A stretch of DNA of 6,803 nucleotides from an uncultured Fastidiosipila sp. (GTDB taxonomy: Bacteria; Bacillota; Clostridia; Saccharofermentanales; Fastidiosipilaceae). Location: assembly GCA_938014865.1 (NCBI GenBank), contig CALLQJ010000411.1:1-6803 (forward strand). Reading direction: 5' to 3'. The notes under the pieces are model-generated. The model was not told the origin of the DNA. It worked only from the letters and a program-made list of their open reading frames with translations, and ran no database searches. Below, piece by piece: positions 6,466 through 6,803 of the stretch (position 1 is its first letter; each line of letters begins with the position of its first letter). The position numbers were made by a program, and so were the translations under genes.

Positions 6466-6585
6466 TTAAGTTGTGTTTGCTGTTCGCTTGTCCTCGCCAA
6501 GCTGAGGGCATAAGGCGGCCCTCAGCGGCTGTGGAATCGCTCACACGCAAACACAGACTTAAATACCTATTCCCCGACGGGAGAA
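6466..6585. repeat. Repeat unit 1 (full, long imperfect palindrome)
   Basis: Outer arms TGTGTTTGC (6472-6480) and GCAAACACA (6547-6555) are exact inverted copies. A central perfect stem is made of GCTGAGGGC (6501-6509) and GCCCTCAGC (6517-6525), with GCC/GGC extending it beyond an AA bulge. The unit ends with a mini-hairpin TCCC/GGGA around CGAC (6571-6582). Because it directly follows guaA, it would form the 3' end of that mRNA, and no T-rich intrinsic terminator is seen here. Confidence 0.8.
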
Positions 6586-6706
6586 ATAACTTGTATTCGC
6601 GGCTCGTTTGTCCTCGCCAAGCTGAGGGCATAGGCGGCCCTCAGCGGCTGTGGAATCACTCGCTCGCAAACACAGACTCAACTTGACCGGTCCCTAACGG
6701 GAAGGG
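6586..6706. repeat. Repeat unit 2 (full)
   Basis: Carries the same central stem (GCTGAGGGC 6621-6629, GCCCTCAGC 6636-6644) with a loop one base shorter than unit 1. The outer arms are less perfect (about 8 of 10 positions, TGTATTCGCG against CGCAAACACA). It ends with TCCC/GGGA around TAAC (6691-6702), the same mini-hairpin as unit 1 but with a different loop. Confidence 0.8.
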
Positions 6707-6743
6707 ATAAGTTATGATTGAGCTACGCTTGTCCTCGAAAGTA
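6707..6743. repeat. Repeat unit 3 (truncated to 37 nt)
   Basis: Begins ATAAGTT and reaches CGCTTGTCCTCG (6726-6737), an exact 12-nt match to unit 1 (6485-6496). It then stops, and unit 4 starts at 6744. About 84 nt, including the central stem and right arm, are missing, consistent with an internal deletion. Confidence 0.7.
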
Positions 6744-6803
6744 TTAACTTGCATTCGCGCCTCGTTTGTCCTCGCCAAGCTGAGGGCATAGGCGGCCCTC
6801 AGC
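6744..6803. repeat. Repeat unit 4 (partial at window end)
   Basis: TTAACTT start, TTGTCCTCG at 6766 and the complete central stem GCTGAGGGC/GCCCTCAGC, identical to unit 2 from 6766 to the last base shown. The array therefore continues beyond the window. Confidence 0.8.

Larger units (their letters stand above)
6466..6803. repeat. Tandem array of about 120-bp palindrome-bearing repeats, cut by window end
   Basis: Units start at 6466, 6586, 6707 and 6744, each opening with a variant of TTAAGTT or ATAACTT. In every unit a conserved TTGTCCTCG begins 22 nt after the unit start (6488, 6608, 6729, 6766). Units 1 (120 nt) and 2 (121 nt) are full, unit 3 is only 37 nt, and unit 4 leaves the window. 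From TTGTCC to CAGACT, units 1 and 2 differ by one single-base indel and three substitutions over 72 nt, while their first 22 nt are more diverged. The array starts 4 nt after the guaA stop. No gene is credible in it: the open frames on both strands only translate the repeat. Confidence 0.88.

Noticed and set aside
6471..6686. 71-residue open frames on both strands in the repeat region
   Set aside because: They translate the repeat twice (C-P-R-Q-A-E-G-I on one strand, M-P-S-A-W-R-G-Q on the other), lack a ribosome binding site, and the minus-strand one runs into the complement of the guaA 3' end.
6466..6803. CRISPR array
   Set aside because: The variable parts between cores are themselves related from unit to unit, the repeated core is too long, and one unit is truncated. 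There are no unique spacers and no cas genes.

Overview
The window reads as chromosomal DNA of a Firmicute, most likely a member of the Clostridia. The evidence is strong AAGGAG/AAGGAGGT ribosome binding sites, compact genes all on the + strand, intrinsic terminators with T-tracts, a DUF3048 (YerB-type) lipoprotein, a UxuA that resembles the Bacillus subtilis protein as I remember it, and a GMP synthase C-terminal half of Clostridia type. By eye the DNA is moderately GC-rich. No finer taxonomic call is justified.

Layout. 40-684 encodes a small membrane protein with the A24 prepilin peptidase aspartates; its frame is open to the window edge, so its start is not fully settled. 737-1876 encodes a secreted DUF3048 lipoprotein, followed by a good intrinsic terminator (1950-1983). 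A 354-nt non-coding gap (1877-2230) then carries two neighbouring palindromes (2080-2095 and 2099-2126) and a probable promoter. 2231-3325 is uxuA (mannonate dehydratase) and 3399-5015 is uxuB (fructuronate reductase). Together they form a D-glucuronate/D-fructuronate catabolic unit in which D-fructuronate is reduced to D-mannonate, which is then dehydrated to 2-keto-3-deoxy-D-gluconate. A terminator-like hairpin lies between the two genes. A strong terminator (5041-5074) ends uxuB.

5169-6461 is a guaA-type GMP synthase with its own candidate promoter. Its ATP-pyrophosphatase and dimerisation domains look complete, but the N-terminal glutaminase domain is reduced to a stump of about 100 residues without the catalytic Cys, His or Glu. 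It is predicted to need free ammonia or a partner glutaminase.

Immediately after the guaA stop codon, a tandem array of about 120-bp palindrome-bearing repeats starts (6466) and runs off the window end. It holds two full units, one truncated 37-nt unit and one unit cut by the window edge. The reduced glutaminase domain and the repeat array are the least ordinary parts of the window. The rest is conventional housekeeping and catabolic sequence.
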